Assembly (NCBI GenBank): GCA_018383835.1
Contig: JAHAWR010000035.1
Location: 1 to 12,744 of the forward strand
Direction of reading: 5' to 3'
DNA from: Candidatus Jordarchaeia archaeon
Lineage (GTDB): Archaea; Asgardarchaeota; Jordiarchaeia; Jordiarchaeales; Freyrarchaeaceae
DNA length: 12,744 bases
In this document: positions 1 to 6,896 of the stretch, piece by piece
How positions within the stretch are numbered: the first letter of the stretch is position 1
Layout of the letters: every line of letters begins with the position of its first letter
Made by a program: the position numbers and the translations under genes
Notes under the pieces: generated by a model
What the model saw: only the letters and a program-made list of their open reading frames with translations
Told to the model about the DNA's origin: nothing
Databases searched by the model: none

Positions 1-123
1 AGTGGCACACCCCCAATTCGAAGGCGTGAGCCATAAAGGACGAGGCAACAACCAATGGCCTCTGAGACATGAAACATCACCAGAAGCGAGAATCCCCCAG
101 CTTCAGCCGTGGAGAGTGTCAAA
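1..123 (+). mobile_element. probable right-end remnant of an IS200/IS605/IS607-type TnpB element, with omega-RNA-like hairpin
   Basis: Just after an A-rich 'agaagcgagaa' there is an imperfect hairpin (arms 93-101 and 106-114, loop TTCA) followed by 'gagtgtcaa'. This layout (GAAGC, a C-rich arm, a TTCA-type loop, a G-rich arm, then GTCA) is what I know from right ends of archaeal TnpB transposons, where the tnpB 3' end overlaps the guide RNA. Three of the nine arm pairs are mismatched, so the copy looks decayed. One forward frame stays open from position 2 through the hairpin to a stop at 182-184 and could be the last residues of a TnpB whose body lies left of the window. No zinc-finger or RuvC motif is inside the window, so the TnpB link rests on the end structure alone. 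It could be chance. Confidence 0.42.
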
Positions 124-570
124 ACCAAAAGGTAAAGTGAATCACACATACTCAGAAGGAAACCATTCAAAAGCACTTTGGTGATTGTTAACAAAAAATG
201 GAAGTCATCAACTGAAATGGTTAGCGGAAAAGTTCCGCAAATACGTTCGAAAATGGAGGGGCGAAGAGCGCCTTCAAGGGATGCTTAGTTAAGGATGCTT
301 AGTTAAGAGGGCTGAGAGTAGCTGGTGATGAATAACAACACCGACTTGCCGGTAAGTCTCGGCTTATCATCTGAATGCGGGTGGAACGGCGAAAACATCG
401 CCGAACTACTTAAGAAAGGATCGTTTCCCCTTCCACTCTAATCGAGGAGCCAGAATTGAATTCAAAAAGCCGAGAACAACACGTAAAAGCAAACAAGACG
501 TCCTAACATGTTAGCACCTGAAAACTTTAAAGGATAATAGCTAAAGGTAGCTAAAAAAGGTAGCTAAAAA
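124..570. other. gene-free stretch, probably decayed mobile or intergenic DNA
   Basis: About 450 bases without a convincing gene. Short open frames are interrupted in all forward frames and none gives a recognisable domain. One stretch near 195-285 reads as a basic, transposase-like peptide in more than one frame, but I cannot assign it. Visible structure: a perfect 14-bp tandem duplication (279-306), a small hairpin with arms GGCGA and TCGCC around 393-407, and an A-rich triple repeat at the right edge. Together with the element end on its left, this suggests the scar of old insertions downstream of the FBP aldolase/phosphatase gene. Confidence 0.5.
279..306. repeat. perfect 14-bp tandem duplication (ggatgcttagttaa, two copies)
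   Basis: Units at 279-292 and 293-306 are identical and adjacent. The exact identity suggests a recent slippage or a duplication left by an insertion and excision event. No gene spans it. Confidence 0.9.
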
Positions 571-571
571 A
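538..571 (-). terminator. triple tagctaaa repeat, T-rich terminator for the FBP aldolase/phosphatase gene
   Basis: Three near-copies of 'tagctaaa' with growing A-runs (from 538, 548 and 561) lie 45-78 nt beyond the stop codon of the minus-strand gene ending at 616. Read on the minus strand they are runs of T (5 or 6, 6, then 3) separated by 'agctacc'. Archaeal RNA polymerase terminates at oligo-T tracts without needing a hairpin, so a multi-tract terminator is the natural reading. The repetition itself probably arose by slippage. Confidence 0.6.
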
Positions 572-615
572 TAGTGGTGGGCTGTTGCAAGGTGTTAAGA
601 CCGTGTGGTGGCGAC

Positions 616-1716
616 TCACTCTTTTTCCTTTACAAACTTGTCCTTCAGTTTCTCGATAACTTGCGGCAGGGTGGTGTACTCTATTTCTTCAGGCCCAAGC
701 CTGTGAGGCATGAATGGGCCGTGCCTCCTCATGTAGTCCGCTATCTGGTTTGCCAGCCTCCTCGCTTCGTCGAACGCCGGGTCGTCGAAGAGGTCTGCTG
801 GTCCTGTGAGCTTGCCGTCGCTTACTTGGAATCCTAGTGCCAGTATTCTGGGCGGGCCGTCGAAGCGCGTGCACTTCGCGTCCTCCTGCGAGACGGGCAT
901 TAGGGGTCCATTGTGGCTCCCCCTCATCCAGCCAGCTACTAGGAACGGGAACGCGAAGGGCTCAAGGACTTCCCCCACTGCTGGTAGCCCGTGCTGGGCT
1001 CTCACGATAGCGCATGGGTCGTCTTTTCCCACGTACTTGCCGGCAATGAGGCTCAGCCTTGTCGTGGAGACCGCCGCAGCTGGTGTTCCATCTTTCTTGT
1101 AAACCTTCCTGACGACGTATCTCCCTGGGGTTCCTATTATCGCCAGTAAGTCATAGAGTTCCTCGGGGCATAAAAGCCTCACATACTGGTGCTCTATGAT
1201 GTCGTACACTTCGAAGACGAAGCCGTCGTGCATCGACGGGTCTATTATTAGACCCGCAGTGTTGAATGGGTCAGCGAATATCTTGTACATCGGGAGGTTG
1301 AAGGCGCCCGGCTCGGTCTTGTCCGCCATGAAGCAAATTATGGGGTCTGACCTCCTCTCCTCGAACTCGAGCTCCGCCACTCCGGGCCCCATGCCTTTAA
1401 CGTTCCCGGAGAACGTGTCCTTGAGCAGGTCTTGCCCGGCGGCATACAGCTTGAGTTCGCGTGCAATCTCCGCCGCCTTCAGGAAGGTGTCCCAGGCAAG
1501 CTTGTGGACGTCCGTGTTTAGCTCACCCCTCCTGTGGGTCATGATGAGCTCTAGGTCGTCTCCGCAGTTGGTCACGTAGTAGTCCAAGATTACCCCGTCG
1601 TCGACGCCTTTCTGTAAGCTATTCTCTGCGGCATCAATACATTCGTCGTAGACTATGTGGTGCCCCGCCAGCGAGCCAATGTCCGCCTTTATTATGGAAA
1701 CGGTAACCTTAGCCAC
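616..1716 (-). CDS. fbp: fructose-1,6-bisphosphate aldolase/phosphatase (bifunctional, archaeal type)
   Basis: Cytosolic gluconeogenic enzyme that condenses DHAP and glyceraldehyde-3-phosphate and then dephosphorylates fructose-1,6-bisphosphate to fructose-6-phosphate. The whole protein is family-typical: N-terminal IKADIG with metal-binding Asp and His, CGDDLELIMTH, SGNVKGMGPGVAE, MADKTEPGAFNLP, GTPGRYV, GKYVGKDDP, the AGWMRGSHNGPLMPV block and the tail GPFMPHRL..EEIEYTTLP. With the GTG at 1716 as residue 1 (366 aa) the aldolase Tyr and Schiff-base Lys fall at 228 and 231, one off the 229/232 known from Thermoproteus neutrophilus. An ATG at 1752 would add 12 residues, but it lies upstream of the transcription start expected from the TATA box at 1766-1772. 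A 'gggggagag' ribosome site precedes the GTG. It stands alone, divergent from the protease gene. Confidence 0.96.
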   Translation of the reverse strand: MAKVTVSIIKADIGSLAGHHIVYDECIDAAENSLQKGVDDGVILDYYVTNCGDDLELIMTHRRGELNTDVHKLAWDTFLKAAEIARELKLYAAGQDLLKDTFSGNVKGMGPGVAELEFEERRSDPIICFMADKTEPGAFNLPMYKIFADPFNTAGLIIDPSMHDGFVFEVYDIIEHQYVRLLCPEELYDLLAIIGTPGRYVVRKVYKKDGTPAAAVSTTRLSLIAGKYVGKDDPCAIVRAQHGLPAVGEVLEPFAFPFLVAGWMRGSHNGPLMPVSQEDAKCTRFDGPPRILALGFQVSDGKLTGPADLFDDPAFDEARRLANQIADYMRRHGPFMPHRLGPEEIEYTTLPQVIEKLKDKFVKEKE

Positions 1717-1762
1717 AATCTCTCCCCCTTCCAAAAAGGGTACTTTTAACATGGAGCTCCGC

Positions 1763-1782
1763 AGTCATATACCTTTTGGTGC
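1763..1782 (-). promoter_or_regulatory. promoter of fbp (BRE plus TATA box)
   Basis: On the minus strand 'ccaaaaggtatatgac' carries an A-rich BRE followed by TATATG (1766-1771). A start about 25 nt downstream falls near 1741-1743, giving a leader of about 25 nt before the GTG at 1716 and excluding the ATG at 1752 from the transcript. Confidence 0.55.
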
Positions 1783-1922
1783 GTGAAACTGCACGTATCC
1801 GTCCACTTCAAGCTTGGAAGCCCTCAGCCGTGCTGTTCTGGGCTTAAAGGCGCCCCACACCACTTGCAGGTTTTCAGTGGGCTGATGCTTCCGACCATTT
1901 CCGTAGTGCGTCCTCCAAGAAG

Positions 1923-1934
1923 AAAATGTTTTAG
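1923..1934 (+). promoter_or_regulatory. possible TATA box of the PrsW/YhfC-like protease gene
   Basis: 'aaaatgttttag' lies about 45-50 nt before the ATG at 1977, which would leave a leader of roughly 20 nt containing the ribosome site 'ggaaggtgg' 7 nt from the start codon. The match to TATA is modest. Confidence 0.35.
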
Positions 1935-1976
1935 TGGCGGTCGGTGGCTTCATCTGACTTGGAAGGTGGCGTCGAA

Positions 1977-2801
1977 ATGGATGGTTTAGGCATTGCTTTC
2001 GCAGTGCTGTTCAGCCTCCTATACCCCTTAGCCATATCACTTCTGGTATGGAAGTTGAGGTTCAGCGGCGAACCGCTCAAACCGCTATTGGTAGCTTTCT
2101 TAATAGCTGCAGTGCTGTTCTACGTCGCCTATATGCGTAAGGTGTACGTGCTCTTCCTTCAAGGGTGGTTGCTTTATGCCGTGGACTTGCTGGCTACAGG
2201 ATTCATTGAGGAGGCGGCTAAGCTTCTCGTGCTACTAATCCCCATAGTTAGGGGCAGGATGACCTCGGGTAACGGAGTTTTCTACGGTCTGATGGTTGGC
2301 TTTGGCTTCGGAGCAGGCGAAGCCCTCCTAGTTCTGGTGAGCGCCTCCCTCTACATCTCCACCGCAATGACCCTGCTTCCAGTGTTGTACGTTCTGAGAC
2401 CCATCATTTTGGAGTCCCTTCTCGTGGCAGAAGCCCCAGGATTCATGGTGCAGCTCATAGACCTCCAAATATCGACTTTATTCTCCATGCTTCTGTCTGT
2501 CACCTCCTTTGCCCCCCTCATTTTCTCGCTACCTTTGATAGCTGTTTACGAGCGTGCTATCGTTGTGCTTCTGCACGGTGCACTAACGGGCATTGTTGGG
2601 TTTGGGCTCGCCAGGAACCAAACGGCGAAATTCTATCTCGCAGCAGTCGGACTGCACATACTCGTCGACCTCATCGCCGTCTTGTACCAGCTAGGTACGC
2701 TGGCGAACGTTCTGATGGTCGAGGCGGCACTAACTTTCATCACAGCAGCAATCCTCCTCTACGTTGTCAAGAAAGGTGGCCGGCCAGCACAGCCAGCATA
2801 A
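1977..2801 (+). CDS. PrsW/YhfC-like intramembrane metalloprotease (CPBP-like)
   Basis: A 274-residue, almost entirely hydrophobic protein with about eight or nine predicted membrane spans. The conserved polar positions match the glutamic-type/metal-binding pattern of the PrsW, YhfC and CPBP membrane proteases: FIEEAAK (Glu78, Glu79), GFGFGAGEA (Glu115), YERAIVVLLHGALTG (His200) and GLHILVDL (His227, Asp231). In PrsW these groups bind zinc and cut membrane-anchored regulators such as anti-sigma factors; the archaeal substrate is unknown. The ATG at 1977 is chosen because 'ggaaggtgg' sits 7 nt upstream; a GTG at 1944 would add 11 residues. The stop overlaps an ATG for the next reading frame (TAATG), but a T-rich stretch and a new TATA box follow, so it is probably a separate unit. 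YhfC or PrsW cannot be decided by eye. Confidence 0.68.
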   Translation: MDGLGIAFAVLFSLLYPLAISLLVWKLRFSGEPLKPLLVAFLIAAVLFYVAYMRKVYVLFLQGWLLYAVDLLATGFIEEAAKLLVLLIPIVRGRMTSGNGVFYGLMVGFGFGAGEALLVLVSASLYISTAMTLLPVLYVLRPIILESLLVAEAPGFMVQLIDLQISTLFSMLLSVTSFAPLIFSLPLIAVYERAIVVLLHGALTGIVGFGLARNQTAKFYLAAVGLHILVDLIAVLYQLGTLANVLMVEAALTFITAAILLYVVKKGGRPAQPA

Positions 2802-2835
2802 TGCACCATACGAGAACAGACGATCAGCCCAAGCT

Positions 2836-2868
2836 CTTTTTTCTTCCCTTCTTAATAAGCTCATTTTT
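2836..2868 (+). terminator. T-rich terminator behind the protease gene
   Basis: Within 70 nt of the protease stop come runs of six T, 'cttcccttctt' and then five T (2864-2868). This is the usual form of an archaeal terminator and argues that 2801-2926 is intergenic rather than the start of the ABC ATPase gene. Confidence 0.5.
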
Positions 2869-2881
2869 ACATAAACACATA

Positions 2882-2892
2882 TCTTTATTTAA
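2882..2892 (+). promoter_or_regulatory. TATA box of the ABC exporter operon
   Basis: 'tctttatttaa' lies about 35-45 nt before the ATG at 2927. A start about 25-30 nt downstream would fall near 2912-2918, giving a leader of only about 10-15 nt for the first ATPase gene. Confidence 0.5.
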
Positions 2893-2926
2893 CGCGTCGG
2901 CTTCATTTGAAGCATGTGTGGTTGCG

Positions 2927-4753
2927 ATGCCGGCAGAGGACTTCTATGAGGAAGCCTTCTTTACAGGTAGAATGATTGCTCAAGCCGTCAGGTGGTGCCT
3001 GGAGAGAGAAGGCAACGTCATCGACGTCACGCTTCAGGGCATTTGGCGGAAAAGCGGCGAGCCGTTTAAGGGCACAGGCCGTCTTCTCGACGTTTACTCA
3101 CACCCCCTCAAGAAGTGCCTTGTCGTTATGCTGGAGAGTGGGGTACTGGGGAGTAAACGCTTCGAAAGGGGGTCTGTCGTCACCGTTGGGGGGACACGGA
3201 CTAGGTGTGACGTTCAGGCGTTGAACATTATCTTCAGGAATAGGCTTAGGAAGTCCACTCTTCAACTTAGGTTTTTTGACGGAAACAGGCTGGGCTCCGC
3301 CGTCAGGTGGATTCGAAAATCCCTCCCTCTGAGAAAGGTTTACGGCAGGGTGGAGGGCGTCTGGCTGCGGGGTGGCGCCGACTTTGTAGGCGAAGGGGAA
3401 ATAGTGGCGGCTGAAGATAACCTCCTGAGAAAGTTCTTTGTCATGCTTTTGGATAAGGGACTCATAGGGGGGCGCGAAATCAAAGGCGCCATCGTTTCGG
3501 TAGGGTCAAGTCCCTCCCTAAGGTACCGCCTAGAGCTACCTGTAAGAATCTTCCTTTCTCTCATCGACCTCTACCTCCGAAGAATGCTAAAGGAAGCGTG
3601 TCTTCTCTCAAGACGGTGCGGTCTGGGCGTCATCCTGGATAGCAGAGGAGCCACCAGAATTAGAGAGGCCGCGAGCAACCTTATGAGAAACTCTGTTTCC
3701 CCCCTCCTTAGGCGGTCGGAGAACTCGGCAGGTGTTGATGTCGCCGCCAGCAAGGTGCTCCTCGAGCCGAAGCATGAGGTAGCCCTCCCCGACGAGTACA
3801 TCCTGAGGGTTCGCGGCCTCACCGTTTCATATGGCAAGAAAGTTGTTCTAAGAGATGTCTCCTTCTCCTTGAAGGAAGGAGAGATCCTCGGAATAGTGGG
3901 CGAGTCAGGCAGCGGGAAGACCACTTGCATGAAGGCATTAATAGGGGAGCTGCCCCCCGACTCAGGGGAAATTCTCATATACGGTTTTCCTCCATCCAAG
4001 AAGGATGTCGTCGCCCCGCTTATAGGCTACGTCCCACAAGACCTCAGCAAAATGTATGAAACATTCACTCCAATAGAGAACATAGTCTACTTCGGGAGGC
4101 AGTACGGGATCTCAGAGGACGAACTGATAAAGAGGGGAAAGCGCATTCTCAAGGAGTTGGAAATCTTCCATAAGGGTAACGAAAAGGTTGAGACGCTGAG
4201 CGGCGGGGAGAAGAGGAGAGTAAGCATAGCGATAGCGCTCGTCCACCACCCCAAAATACTTTTTCTCGACGAGCCGACCAGCGGCTTGGATCTCGTGAGG
4301 AGGCACGAGCTCTGGAGCTACCTAGAGAAGATCAATAGGACGTACGGAACTACACTGGTAGTTATAACTCACTACCCCTCTGAAGCCGATTACTGCGACA
4401 AGGTTGCCGTGTTCGTGAAGGATAGAGGCTTTGTGGACTTCGGAACACCGAGAGAGCTTATTTCGAAGTTGCCAGGAGGCGGCTACGCCATAGGCATAGT
4501 GCTTGAGGAGGACGATCCTAGAGCCGAGGAAGTGATAAGGAGCACGGAGGGCGTCAGACACACCTTCAGGATAGGCCCATACTACAAGGTCATCGTGGAG
4601 GACGAGGATAACAGGGTGGCTCTCAAGCGGATTCTGAGCCGCCTCTCCTTGATGGGGATCAATGTTTACAAGGTTGAGCCAAGAGTTGAGCTCACATTTG
4701 AAGACTACTTCAGATACATAACGGGGGTTGGGTATGACGTCCATGACAGGTAG
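2927..4753 (+). CDS. ABC exporter ATPase A with a duplicated N-terminal domain
   Basis: 608 residues from the ATG at 2927, about twice the usual length of such a subunit. The last 320 residues are a standard ABC-2 exporter ATPase: Walker A GESGSGKTT, Q-loop YVPQD, signature LSGGE, Walker B ILFLDEP, D-loop SGLD, H-loop ITH, and a C-terminal ferredoxin-like module ending TFEDYFRYITG. The first ~290 residues are unlike any ABC module I know. They contain two copies of a ~100-residue unit (residues ~11-108 and ~116-213), each with F-x-G....AVRW, QGIW or EGVW, L(K/R)K..V.ML..G..G, and (R/K)G..V.VG, at a constant spacing of 105-106 residues. The frame is open back to an ATG at 2801, but the added 42 residues are encoded by T-rich terminator and TATA sequence, so 2927 (or GTG 2918) is preferred. 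It overlaps the permease gene by 20 nt. Confidence 0.9.
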   Translation: MPAEDFYEEAFFTGRMIAQAVRWCLEREGNVIDVTLQGIWRKSGEPFKGTGRLLDVYSHPLKKCLVVMLESGVLGSKRFERGSVVTVGGTRTRCDVQALNIIFRNRLRKSTLQLRFFDGNRLGSAVRWIRKSLPLRKVYGRVEGVWLRGGADFVGEGEIVAAEDNLLRKFFVMLLDKGLIGGREIKGAIVSVGSSPSLRYRLELPVRIFLSLIDLYLRRMLKEACLLSRRCGLGVILDSRGATRIREAASNLMRNSVSPLLRRSENSAGVDVAASKVLLEPKHEVALPDEYILRVRGLTVSYGKKVVLRDVSFSLKEGEILGIVGESGSGKTTCMKALIGELPPDSGEILIYGFPPSKKDVVAPLIGYVPQDLSKMYETFTPIENIVYFGRQYGISEDELIKRGKRILKELEIFHKGNEKVETLSGGEKRRVSIAIALVHHPKILFLDEPTSGLDLVRRHELWSYLEKINRTYGTTLVVITHYPSEADYCDKVAVFVKDRGFVDFGTPRELISKLPGGGYAIGIVLEEDDPRAEEVIRSTEGVRHTFRIGPYYKVIVEDEDNRVALKRILSRLSLMGINVYKVEPRVELTFEDYFRYITGVGYDVHDR

Positions 4754-5900
4754 GGTTGCAGGGAGCATAACTAGGATCGCTGCCCTAATGCGGAAAGAGG
4801 TTGAAGGAATAATTAAGGACAGGATGGCTCTTGTAGTTCTGATACTCCTCCCAGTGATCATAACGTTCAGCCTTGGGGCATACCAGTTCAGGGTGCTAAC
4901 CCTAGCCGACTACGCCAAGGTGGCAGTCATAAACCAAGACACGAGCATAGGGGACCCTGACTACAACTTCGCTAACGAGTTCTTCTGGGAGCTGGTGAAT
5001 AACGCAAACGACAGCACATGTATAGTTTTCCTCATGAACGACGAGAACCTTGCAAACTTTCTGTTGTGGCGCGGCGACATAGACGCCATAGTAGTCATAC
5101 CGTTTGGGTTCAACAGTCACTTGGCCAGCAACAGGGATCCTGAGGCTCCGATCCCTGTTCCAGCCTACATTAACGTCACACTTGACGGCTCGGACCTTGA
5201 GAGTCAGGGCAAAGTCATAGACTGCTTGACGAGCGCGATAGCAGACTTCAAGATCCACTTCAACTTCACAAAGGACGAGATTATCCCCGCATTGACGGCG
5301 GTCATGGGGCCGTCGAAGGAGCAGGGAATCGACTTAAGGGTCACTGTCCCCCTGATAGCCCCCCTCCTCCTTATAGGAGGAATAATGATTCTCACCAGCC
5401 AGTGCATAGTGGGCGACGTACCCTTGAGGAGGCTCCTGCTCACGCCTGCAAGCAAGTCCGAGGCGGTCTTGGCGAAGGTTCTCGCCTACCTGATAACCAG
5501 CATCATCCAGATAATGATAATAATGGGGATTCTCAGCCTCATATACCAGTACCAGCCGTTGGGATCCTACATTAACCTTGTCCTCAGCTTCCTCTGCGCC
5601 TCGCTCTTCGGAATAACGCTGGGAGTCTTCATATCCATCGTCAGTAACTCGCGTCTTCAAGCAAACCAGTACTTCATATTCGCATTTCTGACACTCGTCG
5701 TGATCGAGCTGGCAGTCCCAGTAGCGGACATTAAAAACGCCAGCCCCCTCCACATGGCTAGGGAAGCCATTATAAACGTCGCCTCAAGGGGGCTACCACT
5801 CTACTACGCTATGCCACCTATAATTGGCCTGCTCGCCTACAGCCTAGTCTTCCTCGCCCTCTCGATTGTGGCGTTCTCCGTGAAAAAGTCGGTCGTGTGA
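4734..5900 (+). CDS. ABC-2 type exporter permease
   Basis: A 388-residue integral membrane protein with the ABC-2 layout: an amphipathic N-terminus (MRKEVEGIIKDR), TM1 at about 31-52, a ~150-residue loop (53-202) likely outside the cell, then TM2-TM6 at about 203-226, 246-272, 278-303, 312-332 and 360-383. The cytoplasmic stretch GDVPLRRLLLTPASKSEAVLAK (227-248) is the ABC-2 coupling region (E/D-x-x-L-R-R-L-x-x-T-P-x-S). Codons are continuous with ATPase A; the gene begins 20 nt before that gene's stop, with 'gggggttgggt' just ahead of the ATG, so translation is probably coupled. An ATG at 4743 is an alternative. As the only permease of the cluster it would have to dimerise. Substrate unknown: lipid, drug, peptide or sodium are all possible for this family. 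Confidence 0.92.
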   Translation: MTSMTGRVAGSITRIAALMRKEVEGIIKDRMALVVLILLPVIITFSLGAYQFRVLTLADYAKVAVINQDTSIGDPDYNFANEFFWELVNNANDSTCIVFLMNDENLANFLLWRGDIDAIVVIPFGFNSHLASNRDPEAPIPVPAYINVTLDGSDLESQGKVIDCLTSAIADFKIHFNFTKDEIIPALTAVMGPSKEQGIDLRVTVPLIAPLLLIGGIMILTSQCIVGDVPLRRLLLTPASKSEAVLAKVLAYLITSIIQIMIIMGILSLIYQYQPLGSYINLVLSFLCASLFGITLGVFISIVSNSRLQANQYFIFAFLTLVVIELAVPVADIKNASPLHMAREAIINVASRGLPLYYAMPPIIGLLAYSLVFLALSIVAFSVKKSVV

Positions 5901-5906
5901 TGCGCC

Positions 5907-6896
5907 ATGTCTAGGGAGAGGTTCATCGAGCTTGAAGGGGTTCAGGTGCGTGTAGGCGGGAAAGTCATACTGGACGATGTCAGCTTTTACGCTGAGGAGG
6001 GCGAGATCCTCGCGGTTATAGGGGGGAGTGGGGCTGGCAAGACCACTTGCCTGAGAGTTATGACCGGGCAAATTCGGCCAGTCAAGGGTGTGGTGCGCGT
6101 CGCAGGCATAGACGTCGTGAGGAACAGGGAGGAGCTGGAGCCCCTCATAGGATACGTCCCCCAACTTGATGAGACGGGGCTGTACTACGAGTTTTCATCC
6201 ATAGAGAATGCATGCCTCTTCGCCCGAATGTACGGTATACCGAGGAAGGAGGCCAAGCGCAGAGCGAAAGAGATCTTAGCGATACTGGGGCTCAGGGATG
6301 AGGAGCTAATGAAGAAGCCTGTTGGACGGCTCTCAGGCGGTGAGAGGAAGCGCGTCTCAATATGTGTGAGTCTAATCCACGAACCCCGAGTACTCTTACT
6401 GGACGAGCCTACAACAGGGCTCGACGCCCACCTTAGAGTGGACGTGCTAAACTACCTGCGGGACATAAATAAGCAGTATGGGGTAACCGTGGGGATAGTA
6501 AGCCACGACTTGGAAACAGCCGAGTTCTGCGACAGGGTTGCAGTTCTCGATAGGGGACGCGTCTCTGTCTTCGGAGAGCCGAGAAGCCTTGCCAGCAAGG
6601 TTAGGGCTGGACACGCCTTCACGGTCTCGTTTAGCAAGTTAAACGAAAGCGACGTCTCGAAGATAAAGAACGTGAAAATAGTTACCGGGGTCTTGCAGGT
6701 TGGGAGGAAAACACTGAAAATATTTGTCAGGAGGGTCGAGGAGCCCCTCAACGTTCTGCTCAACGAGCTGGAGAGAGCCGGGTTAACCCCCGTGTCCGTG
6801 ACGTCCAGCAGCATAACTTTCACCGACTACTTTAGGATAGCCGCCACGGAGAAAGAGGGAGAGTCATACTTTCCACAGAACACTAAGCCTGTTTAA
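5907..6896 (+). CDS. ABC exporter ATPase B
   Basis: A 329-residue cytosolic ATPase starting at an ATG 6 nt after the permease stop. It has Walker A GGSGAGKTT (39-47), Q-loop YVPQ (Gln86), signature RLSGGE (141-146), Walker B VLLLDEP (162-168), D-loop TGLD and H-loop SHD (His200), all intact. Residues ~225-310 form the same kind of C-terminal module as in ATPase A, ending ITFTDYFRIAATE against LTFEDYFRYITG. It lacks the duplicated N-terminal region of ATPase A. Two non-identical ATPases around one permease suggest an ATPase heterodimer on a permease homodimer, though two alternative homodimers are possible. The stop overlaps the 3' end of a small minus-strand gene. Confidence 0.94.
   Translation: MSRERFIELEGVQVRVGGKVILDDVSFYAEEGEILAVIGGSGAGKTTCLRVMTGQIRPVKGVVRVAGIDVVRNREELEPLIGYVPQLDETGLYYEFSSIENACLFARMYGIPRKEAKRRAKEILAILGLRDEELMKKPVGRLSGGERKRVSICVSLIHEPRVLLLDEPTTGLDAHLRVDVLNYLRDINKQYGVTVGIVSHDLETAEFCDRVAVLDRGRVSVFGEPRSLASKVRAGHAFTVSFSKLNESDVSKIKNVKIVTGVLQVGRKTLKIFVRRVEEPLNVLLNELERAGLTPVSVTSSSITFTDYFRIAATEKEGESYFPQNTKPV

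Noticed and set aside
195..288. Basic transposase-like peptide in the left gene-free region
   Set aside because: Basic residues appear in more than one frame and no DDE, HUH or RuvC motif can be read; too short to call.
2801..2926. 42-residue N-terminal extension of ATPase A from the ATG at 2801
   Set aside because: The codons coincide with T-rich terminator tracts and a TATA box, the peptide resembles no domain, and the duplicated unit starts right after the ATG at 2927. Kept only as an alternative.
4322..4861. 179-residue minus-strand frame across the ATPase A/permease junction
   Set aside because: Lies opposite two convincing genes and has no domain or promoter of its own.
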